Assembly: GCF_000224145.3 (NCBI RefSeq)
Contig: NC_020171.2
Coordinates: 191,051-255,050, forward strand
Reading direction: 5' to 3'
DNA length: 64,000 nt
Source of the DNA: Ciona intestinalis
Taxonomy: Eukaryota; Chordata; Ascidiacea; Phlebobranchia; Cionidae
This document shows, one piece after another, positions 11,501 to 26,500 of the stretch. Numbering within the stretch: position 1 is the first letter of the stretch; every line of letters begins with the position of its first letter. Made by a program: the position numbers and the translations under genes. A model generated the notes under the pieces. That model was not told the DNA's origin. It made no database searches and saw only the letters and a program-made list of their open reading frames with translations.

Positions 11501-14500
11501 CTATAAGTTTAACTTGATAATAATTAAACATAAATGGCTGGTTAGTCTGCTTATTTTCTTCCAATTAAGTGTAAATATTTTAACTGTAAGCGTGTTTTAA
11601 CAACTGTTGTTTTTTCGCTATATCCTGTCTTTTCACAAAAAAAATATTTCTAAATTTTCGATACCATAATCGGAGAGACAAATAAAGTTGATGTTGTTAT
11701 CCCGGTTATTGTGGCGACAATAAAGTTAGTTGGTTTTAGTTTTTTTAGTTAGTTTACAATTATTATTATGTTCTTAAATAAGATATATTTATTTATATTT
11801 CACCTTTGAAATGCATTCTTGCAGCTTTGTCGAACTTAATAAACACTGAAGCGTCAAATAATTTGTTAACGGACATTATTCCAACGAATGTAAGCAGCAT
11901 GTCTTCTTCTGTTTGCTTCGAATTAATCAGAAATAAAAGTTGGACAAAGTTTTTACCAAGAGCCGTCCAATCCTCTCTGCTTGCCGCACTCTGTGTAACA
12001 TAACATAACAACAAAATTTATTATTTATCTCCTTGAAAACGACAGCGAATATCGTGCTATTTAAAAAATAAGGAGAAGGGAATCAACAGAGCTATAAATA
12101 AAAAGTATGAGAGTGTCAATTAAGAAGTGTAGTTGCTGTAGCCGATAATGTATTGTGGTGAAAAATAAATGAAGAAATGACATTTAGTTACCGCCATGTC
12201 GTAATTACTGGCATATTTACATGCAAGAATAAAGTTAAGGCGCATAACGTTACACTGTAGGAGGCCGGTTGTTACTAAAATTATGCGTGTAAAGAAAAAT
12301 ATGCTAGAAGGACAGTTTCAATTTTAACAGCCTAATCTTTGTTGGGTATTATTTTTACAGTGTTTAGTTGGTAAGAGCACTGTAAAGTTTTAAAACTTAT
12401 AAACTAGATTTAAAAGCATTGTGCTAAAAAAAGCTAACTCAATGTTGATACGCGCATAAAGCAATAACCATGCAAAATAATGCTGTTAGCTAATTACCAA
12501 ACGAGGACTTTATGCGCATCGCTATTCGCATAAACATATTACCATGCAAAAAAGGTTAGTGACCACTAGGTTGGAGCCATTAACATTAAGTGTATTGTGT
12601 GAAGTAACATACACCTAGAATGGTAGCTGAAAGGTGCTTTAAACTGACAATCAAGGGTTAAAAAAAAGGACTTATTTTTTAAGCTTAAAACACGTATGTA
12701 AGCTGAAGTGTAATGACCCAACTAGTGTGTAAAGTCCGGCGCCGTGGCATAGTGGTTAGCGCGTGTGCCTGCCTGTAACCCAGAGGTCATGGGTTCAAGA
12801 CTCGACGTTGCTACCATTGTGGGCGTATGTGTTCTTGGGCAAGACACTTACTGACAATTGCTCCAACCTAGTGGTCACTAATGGGTTGTCCAAATTATCA
12901 GCAATACATAAAAAAAAATTAAAAAAATCCAAAAAAAATAATTACCCACAAAGTAACATACAAGGTAACTCATAAGCTGGCACGAGGTGCTAAACCGGTG
13001 TGATAACGACTGTCGTTTCCGGCCACGCCAGGATAAAGTAAGTTTCATTCATTCATTCAATACAACATATGTTTTATAAGTTAACGAGCAGGGTTAAATA
13101 AGTGTTAAAATATTAAACAACAAAACACTTCACACAAGCATAATATATTTGAAAAAACACCTGAAACTTTGACACAAGGTTTGACTTGTCTGTTGCATCT
13201 ATGCCTGGTGTCCTTCTCTGTAATAACATAAATAAAACTTATATGTTTTACATCAAAGTTATCTATACAAACAAGCAGTGCCAAAGTACATTGCATTCGA
13301 CAGATTAATCAATGAGGTTCCTTATCTTTGACAATTATGAATGTAACTGTATTTTAACAAATGTTACCCAAGCTTTTACACTGATGTTATGTATCTATAC
13401 AAACAAGCATCTAAAATATAGCGCATTTGCCACATTCGTCAATGAGGTTTTTTAGGATGAGACACATTTCCATTTTATTTTCACGTACCATTTGGTAGTA
13501 AACAAAGAACATTCAAAGATTTATTAAACTGCATCCTCACGACCACATAGACTGCTGTTATTTGTTTAAAACACGTTTAAGTTAATTGGATATTACGTGC
13601 TTAAGGTGTCCCATCTTCCCCCACCCTACTATATGCTAAAATTTAAATAAAAATACTTTACGTATATATATATATATTATATATAGTAATTGTTTAACTC
13701 TAGCGACCATGCTTCTATTTTCCTAAACGTAAATGTTATCACATACTTTGTGTCTTGATGTTCTGTTCATCAACAACATGGATAAGTCCGTGTTACTTCC
13801 ATCAGGTTTATGTTTATTATCAACAAAGGTTTCGGAATCGATGCTTTTGGATTTGCGAAATGACTTATGTGGACCATAATTTCCTAAACAAAAATTTAAT
13901 TTATGAATGAACTTGCTTTATCCTCACATGGCTGAAAAAGGACATGCGTTGTAACACTGACGTTTTGTTTCATACACCTCCTGCTAGCTTACGAGTTACC
14001 ATGTATGTTACTTGGTGGGTATTTATTTTTTTTGAAAAAAATGTATACTAAATGTAACAAAAATGTTTTAAAAAAGCTTACGCGTTCCTATTATGTGCGT
14101 TATTATTTATGTCAGTCAGGGTATGTTTTTATCGAGCACATTGCGTTTATACGCATTTATTTTCTAAGCAAAAACTTGCAATTCCCCCTTTTTTAAATTC
14201 CTGGATACACCCCTGCAATCAACTGACCTCTTTTATCCCGAGCTTCAGAACTTTTTGGATCAGAATAGTTACGAGAATCAGAGTTTTTCCGTTTCGAACC
14301 TCGATTTGCACTCTGCTGACTCCGTGTGGAGGTATGTGCTACTTCATATTTATTTGAATCGATAAAAGATTTTTCAGCATTTCTGTCTTCATAGTTATGT
14401 TTATCACTTTGTTTTTCTGGAGATTTGTCCAAAAACCGGCATTTTAAATTACGTAGAAGATGTTGGCTGAGCAATGCATGCTGAGAAATCTGTTTGGAAA

Positions 14501-17500
14501 TAATTCGATAAGAAAACAAGTGTAAATATTTGCATGGCCGGGCAATGTCATGTTGTTATAACACAGGTGTTCTGTTACATACACCTCGTGGCTGCTTACA
14601 AGTTACCACATATGCAACTAAATTATCCCAGCATGGCAGTGTATTGACAGTTGTTATAACACAGGTGTTTCATACACCTCGTGGCTGTTTACAAGTTACC
14701 ACATATGCATCTTATTTATCCTCACATGGCAGTGTAGTGACAGTTGTTATAACATAGGTGTTCTGTTTCATACACCTCGTGGCTGTTTACAAGTTACCAC
14801 ATATGCATCTTATTTATCCTCACATGGCAGTGTAGTGACAATTGTTATAACATAGGTGTTCTGTTTCATACACCTGGTGTCAGTATAGGAATTACTGGAA
14901 TTTTATTTATATATTGCATTTAACAACATGTAAGACGAGGTACAACTGGATTGGGCAATTTGGTTTAGTGTCTTGTCCAAGTCACTTCAGCCTATGTAAA
15001 AGACTAATGTTTCAATAATGGTGTGGTTTGGTTTGGATAAAAAAACAGTGGTGACCACTGGGTTATTACAATGCCCAAGTCAAACACTGTAACACTATTC
15101 ACTATCTGTTCAGCGCCTTGCCACATTTGGTTAGCGTACCTGCCTCTAACCCAAAGGTAATCAATGCTTGTCGCTGCTACCATTGTGGGTGTATGTGTCA
15201 TTGGGCAATACACTTAACGGCAATTGCTTGAACCCAGTGGTCACTAATTAGTTATCCAGATTATCATCCATATATTAAAAAAAAATTTCCCTAATAAATA
15301 ATCACCCACAAAGTAACACACATGGTAACTAGTAAGCTGGCCAGTGTATGAAACAGAACACCGTGTTAGCGACTGTCATTTTCCAGCCACAGGAAAATAA
15401 AGCAAGTTACATTCATTCATTTATTCATAATTTAACCATAACTACCTTCTGTATAATAGGTTTAATCTTCCTAGTAAGTCCATTATCTTCATAATAATGA
15501 AACAACGCGACAATAATTCGATTTTGTAGTTTCATTTTTCTTTCAACAGCTGCAGCAATAACTTTGTCCAAGTATTCTAACTGGTTGAATTTCACCAGCA
15601 TTTCACTAACTCTAAAAAAAGGATTTAAAAATGAGATGTATTCTGTTTTCAGTAATCTGTTAGCTCAAGAGTGCTAGATCAGGGCCAGATTCACAGAAAA
15701 ACAGAATGAGTATCGATAACCAGTCATTTTTTATTCTTTTTTTTAATAAACAATAAACATGGCTGGCAATTTGGACCATGACTTCCCAAACTTGGCATAA
15801 TGACTTTTAAAGCGCCAAGAGTAAACAAATTTTACAAACGATATGATTTATATTATTCTATTAACGGTAAAGGGTGGCAGAAAATTTAAGGAGATTAAAA
15901 GGGGCCACAAAAATGTTTAGGAAACGCTCTTCTAGCTAGACAACCCATAAGGGGACCACTAGGTCATCACAGATGTCGTTTTGCGTCTTGCACATGAATA
16001 CTAAAAAAGTGGAAAATAAAAAAAAATAGTGATAAAGTATTATGTAGGTGTAGCGTCTACGCTTATTTTCTTCCAATTAAATGTAAATATGTTTTCAACT
16101 GTAAGTGTGTTTAACAACTGTTGTTTTGTCGCTATATCCTGTCTTTTCCTTTAAAACATTAATAAATCTTCGCTACCGTATTCGAAGAGCCAAATAAAAG
16201 TAATTACAATTAATATTAATACCTGTTCATCATCCCATGAAGTCTGGGATGTTGAATATTAGAATCCTTACAAACTTGAAGCAATGTATCAGCTGCCATC
16301 ACCACTTTGGGGCAATTATTAAACTTTAACAACATCTCAAGAAGATCAAGGGATTCCTGTTGAGTAATAAACTTGAATGAATGTAACTTGCTTTATTCTT
16401 GCAAGGCTGAAAAATGACAGTCTTTTTTCACTGGTCCTGTGTTTCATACACCTCATGCCAGCTTACGAGTTACCATGTATGTTACTTTCTGGGTAATTAT
16501 TTTTTGGACTTTTTTATGTTTGGCTGATAATTTGAACAACTCATTAGTGACCACTGGGTTGGAGCAATTGTTGTTAAGTGTCTTGCCCCAAAACACATAG
16601 GCGGATACGCCCACAATGGTAGTAGCAGCGAGCCTTGAACACATTACCACTGGGTTAGAGGCAGGCATGCCAACCATTTTGCCAAGGCGCCGGAAAAAGA
16701 GTCAAATTTGTCTATTTTGTTACAGTAAAGAAGATAAAGTTAAGAGTGTTAACAGACGAGAATTATCAGTAAAATTGTACCCATTGTGAATTCAACCCAA
16801 CGTTTAACACCCACAATTTTAAGTTTTTATACTTTTTTATGCGTTGCATTTTATAGCCAGATAAAACCTACAAACAGTGTAAACAGTACAACGCAACACA
16901 AACCTTAATTTCACTTTCATCAACTTTTGAGTTTATTCTTTTCTGAAAATATAAATAACGCCCAATATTTTAATATGTGTTATATATATTACATATTAGT
17001 ATGTATATATATATATATAAAACTAGAACTGCATACCACAATATTTTGATTATGATCAACAGAATTCGGTTTGTTTTCGTTCCCTGTTGTAACTTTCCTA
17101 TAAAAAAAAATAAATTTAATACTATTTTTTTTAGAGTCAAGAATAATCAATCTAAAAGTAGAAAAATAAATCTAAAAAAAAGGTTTTCAGCAAATTTATT
17201 TGGCATTCTTGTCATTGTATTAGCTGGGTAAGGGTTATGAATGAACGTAACTTACTTTATTCACGCGTGGCTGGAAAATGACAGTCGTTAAAACACCAGT
17301 TTTCATTCACCTCTTGTCAGCTTACGAGTTACCATGTATGTTCCTTTGTGGGTGATTATTTTTTTGGATTTTTTTATTTTGTTTAATTAATGGCTGATAA
17401 TTCGGACAAACCATTAGTGCCCACTGGGTTGGAGCAATTGCTAATAAGTGTCCTACGCACACCAAATATTATTTGCTTTTCAATAAAAAAACGTTTGTCA

Positions 17501-20500
17501 TTAACAAACACACAATTTACAAACACACATTTTTTTAAACCTCTAAATTATTAATATTGAATGAATGAATGAATGTAACTTACTTTATCCTCGCGTGGCC
17601 GAGAAACGACAGTCGGTATAACACGGGTGTGCACCTCGTGCCAGATTACGAGTTACCAAGTATGTTACTTTGTGGGTGATTATTTTTTGGGGATTTTTTT
17701 TTTCATTTTTATGTATGGCTGATAATTTGTACAACCCATTAGTGACCACTGGGTTGGAGCAATTGCCGTTAANNNNNNNNNNNNNNNNNNNNNNNNNNNN
17801 NNNNNNNNNNNNNNNNNNNNNNCCTTGACCCATTACCTCTGGGTTAGAGGCAGGCGCGCTAACCACTACGCCACGGGCGCCTATATATTAATTGGATTCT
17901 ACCGCAAATATTGCTGAAAATGTCAACACTGAACAAATATATTTACCTTGACGTGAGATATAAGGAAGCACAGTCTTCAGCTGGTGCGTATTCGTTCATT
18001 AACGCATAATCAGCATTTAATGCTTGTAAGTCTGTGTTATGTAATCAATAAAAAGATTTAGACTATAGTAGTGTGAGATACTGCAGTAATGAGCTTTGCA
18101 CATAAACCTCATGCCCACTTACAAATTACCTTGTAACTTTGGGTAAACTGTTTTTTTTTGCATGGCTTTCATTTCGAACGACCAACCAGGCACAAAAGAA
18201 TCTTTTGGGTCTTACAGCCTTGCTTTTTAATTAAAACCCTTTCTACACTTTTATCCATAGCCTGCTTTACCAATTGGTATTTTGCTGTTGATTCCCTTAT
18301 CTTTGTTCTTTAAATAATATAGTCTTCGCTATGGTTTTGATAAGGTAAAAAAAGTTAAAGCAACTTGGCGTGTTACCCCAAGAATACACATATTCAAGTC
18401 TGTAGTGACCACATAAAAAGCAAGCTGCTATATATTTAGTAAAACAGAATAATTAAAATTACCAAGACAAGCTGGTTCAGTGTTCCTTGAAGTGCGGTTT
18501 GTGGCTTGTTTAGATGTCTGAAGATTAGATTCCCTCTGTTGAAATGGCTCTGCACTTTGTAACTGATGACTTGATTGACTATCCTGAAACATGGCTTTAC
18601 CAGATGAAGCATCCATAGGAGCTTGGTCATTAGGCTGGTTAACAGGCTGGTTGGAAGTGGTGTTTTTGGGCGAAACATTATTTTCAATGTTTTGCACATT
18701 ATTTTCACATTTTTTAGTATCTGAAGGTTTTCTAACAGTTTCTTTTGTTTGTGGTCCCACTTCTTGAGGTCTATTAGAAGCACCATTAATTTCCTTCATG
18801 TGTGATAAAGACATTGCAACATTACTAGGATTTTGAGTGTTGGAATTTAAAATTGGCAACTGACCACCACTTTTTTCCACGAATTGTTTACTTTGACTCA
18901 AATTCTGTTTATCGTTCATTGGATATTTTATCTGGCTTGCATCCGGGTTTTCAGTTTTTATATCCACTTCCAAACTTTTTGAACAAATTCGTTTTGGTGA
19001 CCGCCACTTTTTGTTTGAGGTAGATGATCTTTTTTTTGTGAATCTTGTCGTTTTTTTGCTTTTCTTTTTCTGATTTTTATCAACTGTCACAGATGTTTTA
19101 TTTGGCGTAGGTTGTTCATATTTCACCTTTAAGGAAGTTTAATTGTTTAAACCAAAAAAAAGGTAAAATGTAAATATGTTTTACCCGTAAGCGTGTTTTA
19201 CTTTTAATTACTGTTGTTTTGTCACTATATCCTGACTTTTCGTTTAAAACATTTCTAAAACTTTGCTACCGTAATCGAAGTGACAAATAAAGTTATTATG
19301 ATTATAAATTTCTCACAAATTTGTTATCTTTATAAAGATAAATTTGATAAGGCTTTTAATATTTAATTTGTAGTTTTATTCAGATACCTTTAGAACGGTA
19401 CCACTAATAAAATTCGAAAGCATCAAGTAAATTTACCAATTTCCTATTAAGTTTGTACAAAAATAATCAACATTGTTAAACTAAAAATACCTTTTCATTC
19501 TATTTTCCCGCCCATTTGGTAGTACACAAAGAACATTTAAAGAAATATAAAACCGTATCCATACAAGTTACGACTTCCATATACCATTGTTAATTGTTTA
19601 AGACACGAAAGAATTTGGATAATGTGCTAAAGGTGTCCTATCTTACCCCACCCTGTTATAACATACCTTGGAAACTGGTTGGTTAGAACCAGGTGTTTGT
19701 TTATTAGATTTATCCAAAATCTCCGATAAATACGAATAATCAACTGAAGTTTGTGGAGTGTTAAGTTTGCCGCTCTGTTTCTTATCTTCTGCGAAAATGT
19801 GGTTGGAAATTTTTATTACTTTAAATATGATAGCACTTGCCACTTGCAGGAAAAAATGACAGTTGTCATAACACAGGTGTTCTGTTGCATACACCTTATT
19901 CCCACTTTTAAGTTACCATGTATATAACTTTGTAAATGGCTGACAATTTAGACAACCCAAAAATGACCACTGGGTTTGAGAAATTGTCAGTGTCTTGCCC
20001 AAGGACATATACGCCCACAATGGTAGCAGCGACGAGCCTTGAACCCAGTACCCCTGGGTTAGAGGGGAATGCATTATCCACTGTGCCGCACCATTAAAAG
20101 AGCAAAATTAACGAAATTAGCTACAAAATGAAAGTGGTTTAAAAAATGTTAGATGTTACAAGTAAAAAATACTTAAGTGTCAAATAAAAAGTGTTTCTTT
20201 GGTATAAAATTACATACAAACCTGAAACATTTGATGCCACACTACAAGGCAAGTCATCTTCTTTAGAGGAGAATTGTTCACTGAATGAAAATGCAATTAT
20301 TGTTATAAATGAATAATACACTGTACGGGTAGTGACTTTACGCACAATTTTCTTTCTATTAGAAGTTTAACTAGTTAAACATAAATGGCTCGTTTGTCTG
20401 CTAGATGCAGTGACCACCACACTTTTTTTTTCAACTAAATGTAAATATGTTTTTACCTGTAAGCGTGTTTTAACAACTGTTGTTTTGTCACAATATCCTG

Positions 20501-23500
20501 TCTTTTTGTTTAAAATATTTCTAAATCTTCGTTACCGTAAATGAAGAGACAAATAATGAATAAATGTATGAATGAATAAATGGAAATAAAAGCTATTATT
20601 CCAATAAAAACTTGAAAAAGATACCGATGATTTTTATGCTTCATGATTTTGGTCAGTATACACGTTTTTGCTTTACAGTACAACATTAGAAAAAATAAAT
20701 TTGGGGTGACGTTAAAACCGAAAAATGGAAAAAGTATCCACTTGCAGCACTACTACACCAAAGGCAATGTATGAATATGAACAACGCAGAATGATTGTAA
20801 CTCAATTATCCTCGTGCGTTAAGGCACTGACAGCTGTTATGACACAGATTTTTTACTTCATACACTCCATGCCCGCTTATGGCCAAATGTGTAACTTTGT
20901 AGGTTGATTTTTTCTTATTGCTAAAAATTTAAACAAATTATTAAGTGTCTATTGAACTGGAGCAGTTGCTGTTAGGTATCTTGCTTAAATACACACAACA
21001 ACCCAACAATGGTAGCATCAAGACTCAAACCAGTCATCTGGGATAGAGGCAGATGATCTAAGTTCTGTAGCATGCATTGGACAATGTAATGTATAATCAC
21101 TACAATGTATGCATGTACAAGAATGTGCAATGTTTTCATTTAAAATATTATACTTCTGGTACCATCATGATAGACAAGCTCCAAAGAAAATGGCAGACAA
21201 AAAAAACAAGAAAATGCACCTATAACCTCAGATTGTAATATTTACTGTTATTCTTTACTTTACATTCTTAGTCTTATTATTTTCTAACTTTTTATACTAT
21301 TTTAATGGAAAACTGTTTTACTAATTTTTTAATGTGGGTTTTTCCTTATCCAAATATTCAAAAAAAAGTCAATGAAGGAAATGTTTCTAAAAGTAAAAAT
21401 TGACTTAAAAAAGAAGATTATTTTAATTACAAAGGAGCCTGTTTAAATTGAAATCCATGCTGTCTGTAGCGTTCAGTAAACCAGTATTTTTTCATAATTC
21501 CAATATGGAAATGTAAACACAGAAAGAGAGTGAAAAGAAAAAGGCACCAAATCGCTACACAGGACTCTTCCAGAGTGCATCACTATTCCCTAACTAATTA
21601 ATGGAATGCAGAGGTGGATGCCATGTTACGTTTCAAGATATCACAAAAAGCAGAAAAAAGAAGCTTGTTGTCTTGTCAATAATCTTTTCTATGTTCTCTA
21701 TGCACCAGGATTTTCTATTTTACCTTGATAAGTAATTTCAATTTAGCTTTTTCTCTGATGCACCATACACGCGCAATACAGCAGTGCGTAAATTTTGCGA
21801 AAGCACAAAACTGCGGCTTCCGTCTTTTTTAAGCTTTCTCTTATTACACAAATATTTTCTTTACACAAAATATTTTCCAACCAAATTCACGATAACGAAA
21901 TTTGTTCAAAACAACAAACCCTTAATAGTTTATCATAAGACCTGGCTCTATGCAAATGCATACAGGGTGTGTATATAATATGTATGCTCGTTTGAAAAAT
22001 TGAAACCACAGACAAAGTATAAGAAAGCAAGGAAATATGACATAAATTAAAGATATAAGAAAAAGAGACTTTTAGAAAAAGCTAGAGTTTCATTTAGTCC
22101 CCATCCGCAATGAAAAGTTATTATATTGAATAAAACTCAGCGCTCGGACCAGTTTTTAGCAGGGTGTCAAAAAAGGAGACACTCAGACACGAGTATTTTA
22201 GCTCAGGGCTCGGCAAATCCCTATTCAGTATTCATTTACATTGCATAAAAAAAATGAGGCCTAAAAATGTGTGATAATGAGTAAGCACCAATTGAAGAAA
22301 CCCTGCAAAGCCAAATTGCTGATATAATATTTGATCTCATAAGAAATTTTTTATATCTTATGCTTGTATCTGCCACCATAGGCCATACTTATAGCAAAAA
22401 AAAAAGTAAAATGTCATAAACTGTAAAATTATGCACTTTTTTACTGTGGCTTCTTACTACAATCTGACCAAACCTTAAAATCCATCTAAACCTCATTTAT
22501 ACAATATCAGTTTGAAAAAAACGGATTTTAGAAACCGATTCGCTATATATATAGTTAATACCAAGTTATATACTTGAGCTACATTTACTTTTGAAAAAGC
22601 TTTGTCCTAAATGGGCTATACATCCTATTTCTATATACCTGTGGTGAATGCATAAGTGGTTATTAATAAATGGATGGTTATAAAAAAATTATGAATGAAA
22701 ATTTACCCTTGCGTTGTGGGGCAACAACAGTCGTTATGATTCAGCTGTTTTGTGCTAAATAGGCTATAAGGTATAGAAAGTTATAACTAATTTAACAAGT
22801 ATGAGTTAAGGAAACCTTTAGTAGAATAATTGTAGTATGTATTATGCGGCATTCCACATTCTACATTCAGAGTATGCCGATATGTTAAACCTGTGGTTGC
22901 TTTGCTTGGTTGACAGGATAGGAGAATTACTTTGAAATTCTTCATCCAGGAAATTCTCCAGATCGCTTAAATCAAGATGGTCTGATGATCCACTTAATAT
23001 ATGGCTGAAAATAAATCAGTTTACACAGCATAATATGTTAAAACTTTTAAAAATTCTCATAGGCAGAAAACGACAATTGTTAAACAAGGGTGTTCTGTTT
23101 CATACACCTCGTGCTTACAAGTTACTATGTATTTTTTTTGTTGGTGGGTTATCATTTTTGGGCGTTTTTTTTTATTTATTTATGGCTACTAATTTAGACA
23201 ACCCATTAGTGACCACTAGGTTTGAGCAATTGCCGTTAAGTGTCTTGCCCGAGGACACATACCCCCAAAGCACAGTGATAGCAGCGATGAGCCCTGAACC
23301 CATTACATCTGGTTCAAAAGCAGGCGTGCTTACCACTTTGTGGCAGCTGAATTTCACCTCAACCAATACATTCAACAACAAACAAAAAGTTATATGTATA
23401 CCTGCCCGTTTCAAGTGACCCACAATCTTTGGTTTCAGAAATAACAGGTTGCTGGACTTCTTGAGCAACAGCAGGTACAGTTTTAATTGGATTTTCCACC

Positions 23501-26500
23501 AGATCTTCAATCTCAGAAAACTCAGCCATATTTGATGAATCGGTGCCCGACAAGTTTGCGTCATTTTCATTTTCATTTTTTGCATTCAAATTCTTATTTA
23601 GGACAGACATATTTTCATATTCATTGTTCTCTGCTGTCTTATTTGCAAGAATATTCGCACAGTTGCCGACGTGAGAGGAGATATTGCCTCTTGGATCTCT
23701 GTGTTGCAAACCAGATGATCTTGAGGGTGATCTCTTTCGGTTAAATTCAGATGAATATGGGGGTCGGGAGTTTTTTAGATGATAATCATGTTGCGGCGGT
23801 GGCCGCCATTCACTTTCTCTTGAATTAAATCTTGGAGGCCTGTGACTAAAAACTAGATTGGTTTGGAATGACAATGTTATGAATGAATGAATTAATAAAA
23901 CTTATGTAAACTCTTATTGGGATAACGGAACAAATCTGGCCTAAATACCAGGTCCTTTAGGACCTAGAATAGCCTTGTGTTGTCGGGGCAATGGCAGTCG
24001 TTATAACGCCGTAGTTTTGTTTTGTACAACTTGTGCAATCCAGGAATTACTATGTATGTAACTTTGTAGATGATTGCTCTAACTACAATAAATGACCACT
24101 TGGTTTAAGCAATTGCTGGCACTGGTGTAAAGTTACGTGGTTGCAGGGTTGCCTGGCAACCCTTTGATTTTCTCCAGACTAATAATGCGTAAGGAATTAC
24201 GGTCGACTAAACGAAGACGCCATTATTTCTGCGCACAAACATCGTTTACGTTCGTTAAAATATGTCAATACCGATGCGTCATTCACTACACAAGTGCGTT
24301 CAACTGGTATTTAAACTCGTGTTTGCTAAATAATCCATGTGTAAATCGCTATTATGACGTAAATAATCAACGTGTGAATTGCTATTATGTCGTAATCAAT
24401 TGCTAGGTTCAAACAACCGCTATTATGACGCAATGAATCCACGTGTGAATCTCTACTATTTCGTAATAAACATGCTGCTTGCCTGAGGAAAACATTGTAT
24501 ATAAATATAAAGCAGTGTTGGAAACGATTTAGGCAGTTTATTTCCGCGATATTTCGTTCTGGAAACCTACCATTTCCGACGGACGGGTCTTCGTTTGTAA
24601 GATAACCACACACTCGTGCGGGCTTGACGAAAGGTGCATACGACATAGCTACTGCGACGTCACTCGCCGAGCAATCAGATTCGACCGTTTCTCATTACAC
24701 GGACTCGCCGAACCCGCGTAATTTTAATTTGTCTCATCCTTAAGTAATTCTGAATACGTTTACATTTGTATGAGCGTTTACAAAGCACATATTTAAAGGG
24801 TTGCAAACCGAAAACAAAGGGTTGCAAACCGTTTTTTTTAAGACCTCCTTTTTTTCTGTTTTTTTGCAACCCTAAAGTTTAGTAAAACTTTACGCCTATG
24901 AACCTACCTACACCCATTGCTCATTCACTGTTTAAATCTTATTTTATTTTTTTAATATTTTTGTTGCTTTAACTTGAAGTTTTCTTTTAATTATTATTTA
25001 TATAATATATATATATAATTATATATCAACTTTTTTTATTTTGTATGTTCTTTTTTTAATCAAAATTTTTTTAAAAACATTTTAAATGTACCAAATGACC
25101 CCTACTTTTTAAAAAAACCTTACCACAGACAAACTCTGGCCTATTTTACAAGTCCCAAATTGTGCCATGCTATGGGACTTGACACACTTCGCCCACCAAA
25201 AATAAAAAAATGACCTATATTACACTCAACTAACTGTGTTTATGTCCTTAAGTTGTAGGCATTGGTTTAGGGGTAATTTAGGGTAAAGCCAGGGGCGCAA
25301 CCAGGGGGGCTGTTTTGCTGTCATGACAGCCCCCTTTTCCGGAGACACGCACGCAGCCAGAACGTGCTAAGACGCACGCACACGCGTTGCATTTAATATT
25401 ACATTCCTTCGCCTAAAATTGGAACAACTTTTCGTTCAATTGTTACGTCACTTGTCCTATTGTAACGTAACTATTAATTATGACGTTTCATAATATAACA
25501 ATGGAGGAATGTGCTAACTGCCCAACCAACCACGAGATCGTAACATCTTGTATGAGCGTCACATTTTTACGCTCTGCGCCGGCGTAGGAAATAAAGGAAG
25601 ACGCATGTGGTAGCATACATTCAACACTTAACAAACGAAGCAATCGTTGTGAATTTATTCTCGTGAAAAGTGATGTAATAAAACTCTGGTTCTGGTGCGG
25701 TGCCAACGAACACGTTTTTTGGCCTTTGTCCAAGCTCTGCCGGGGCGATACTTTGTAATAATATATTGCAATTTGTGTTGGTACCAATTTACTGATAGCG
25801 TCGCTCCTCGCACCAATTAAAATGCATAATAATCGCGGTTTATCAGCATTTAAACCAGTGGTTACCAAACTTTATCTACTCGCGTACCACTTTTTGGTTC
25901 ATGTAGCGTCTCGTACCACCTACATACTAAACTACCAAAGGCTCGTGAACAACTCATTTTAAATAGGGAAATTAGAAACCGCACGCACACCTATTTTTTC
26001 CGCGGGTATTCGCAACACAAACTTGGCACTGCCTTTCTCAAAGTTGCGTAAAAATAAAAGTAGTTTGCCTATTAATCAGGGCAACAGGCGCGGTAATAAA
26101 CAACCTAAATATGTTCCAGAAGTAGCACTGCTGTATATTTACGATGTTTTCCTCAGCCAAGCAGCATAATTATTACGAAACAGTAGGGATTCACACGTGA
26201 ATTGAACGCGTCATAATAGCGATTGTTTGACCTGGGAATTGATTACGTCATAATAGCAGTTCACACGTTGATTATTTGCGTCATATTAGCGATTGTCCCC
26301 TTGATTATTTAACCTGCAGGTGCTTGAAAACAGGTTAAATATTTGCCTTTTCATGCGCATAAGTAAAGATAGGCTTGCAAAAATACTTTGTACACGCGTA
26401 AAGCAACGCCTAGGTTTAAAAAGTTAGGAACACCGGTGTAGGGAATATAGCGTGGAATGTCACGCTCTACGTAATTTATGTGGATTAAAATAATGNNNNN

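Larger units (their letters stand above)
24118..26495. mobile_element. Nest of DNA transposon remnants
   Basis: Sits between two related SINE pieces inside the first intron of the large gene. A left end GGCACTGGTGTAAAGTTACG and a facing ACTTTACGCCTATGAACC near 24890 look like inverted ends of one element. A long inverted repeat (24326-24549 / 26089-26315) encloses a copy of the repeat also seen at 61 kb. A hAT-like end (CAGTGGTTACCAAACTTTAT) starts near 25857. Boundaries of the individual elements are uncertain. Confidence 0.55.

Noticed and set aside
14530-14757. 75-codon open frame
   Set aside because: It runs through the tandem SINE-tail array and its repeats mirror the DNA repeat; no gene signals.
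14555-14890. CRISPR-like regular spacing
   Set aside because: The whole unit repeats, not short repeats with unique spacers, and the genome is eukaryotic.
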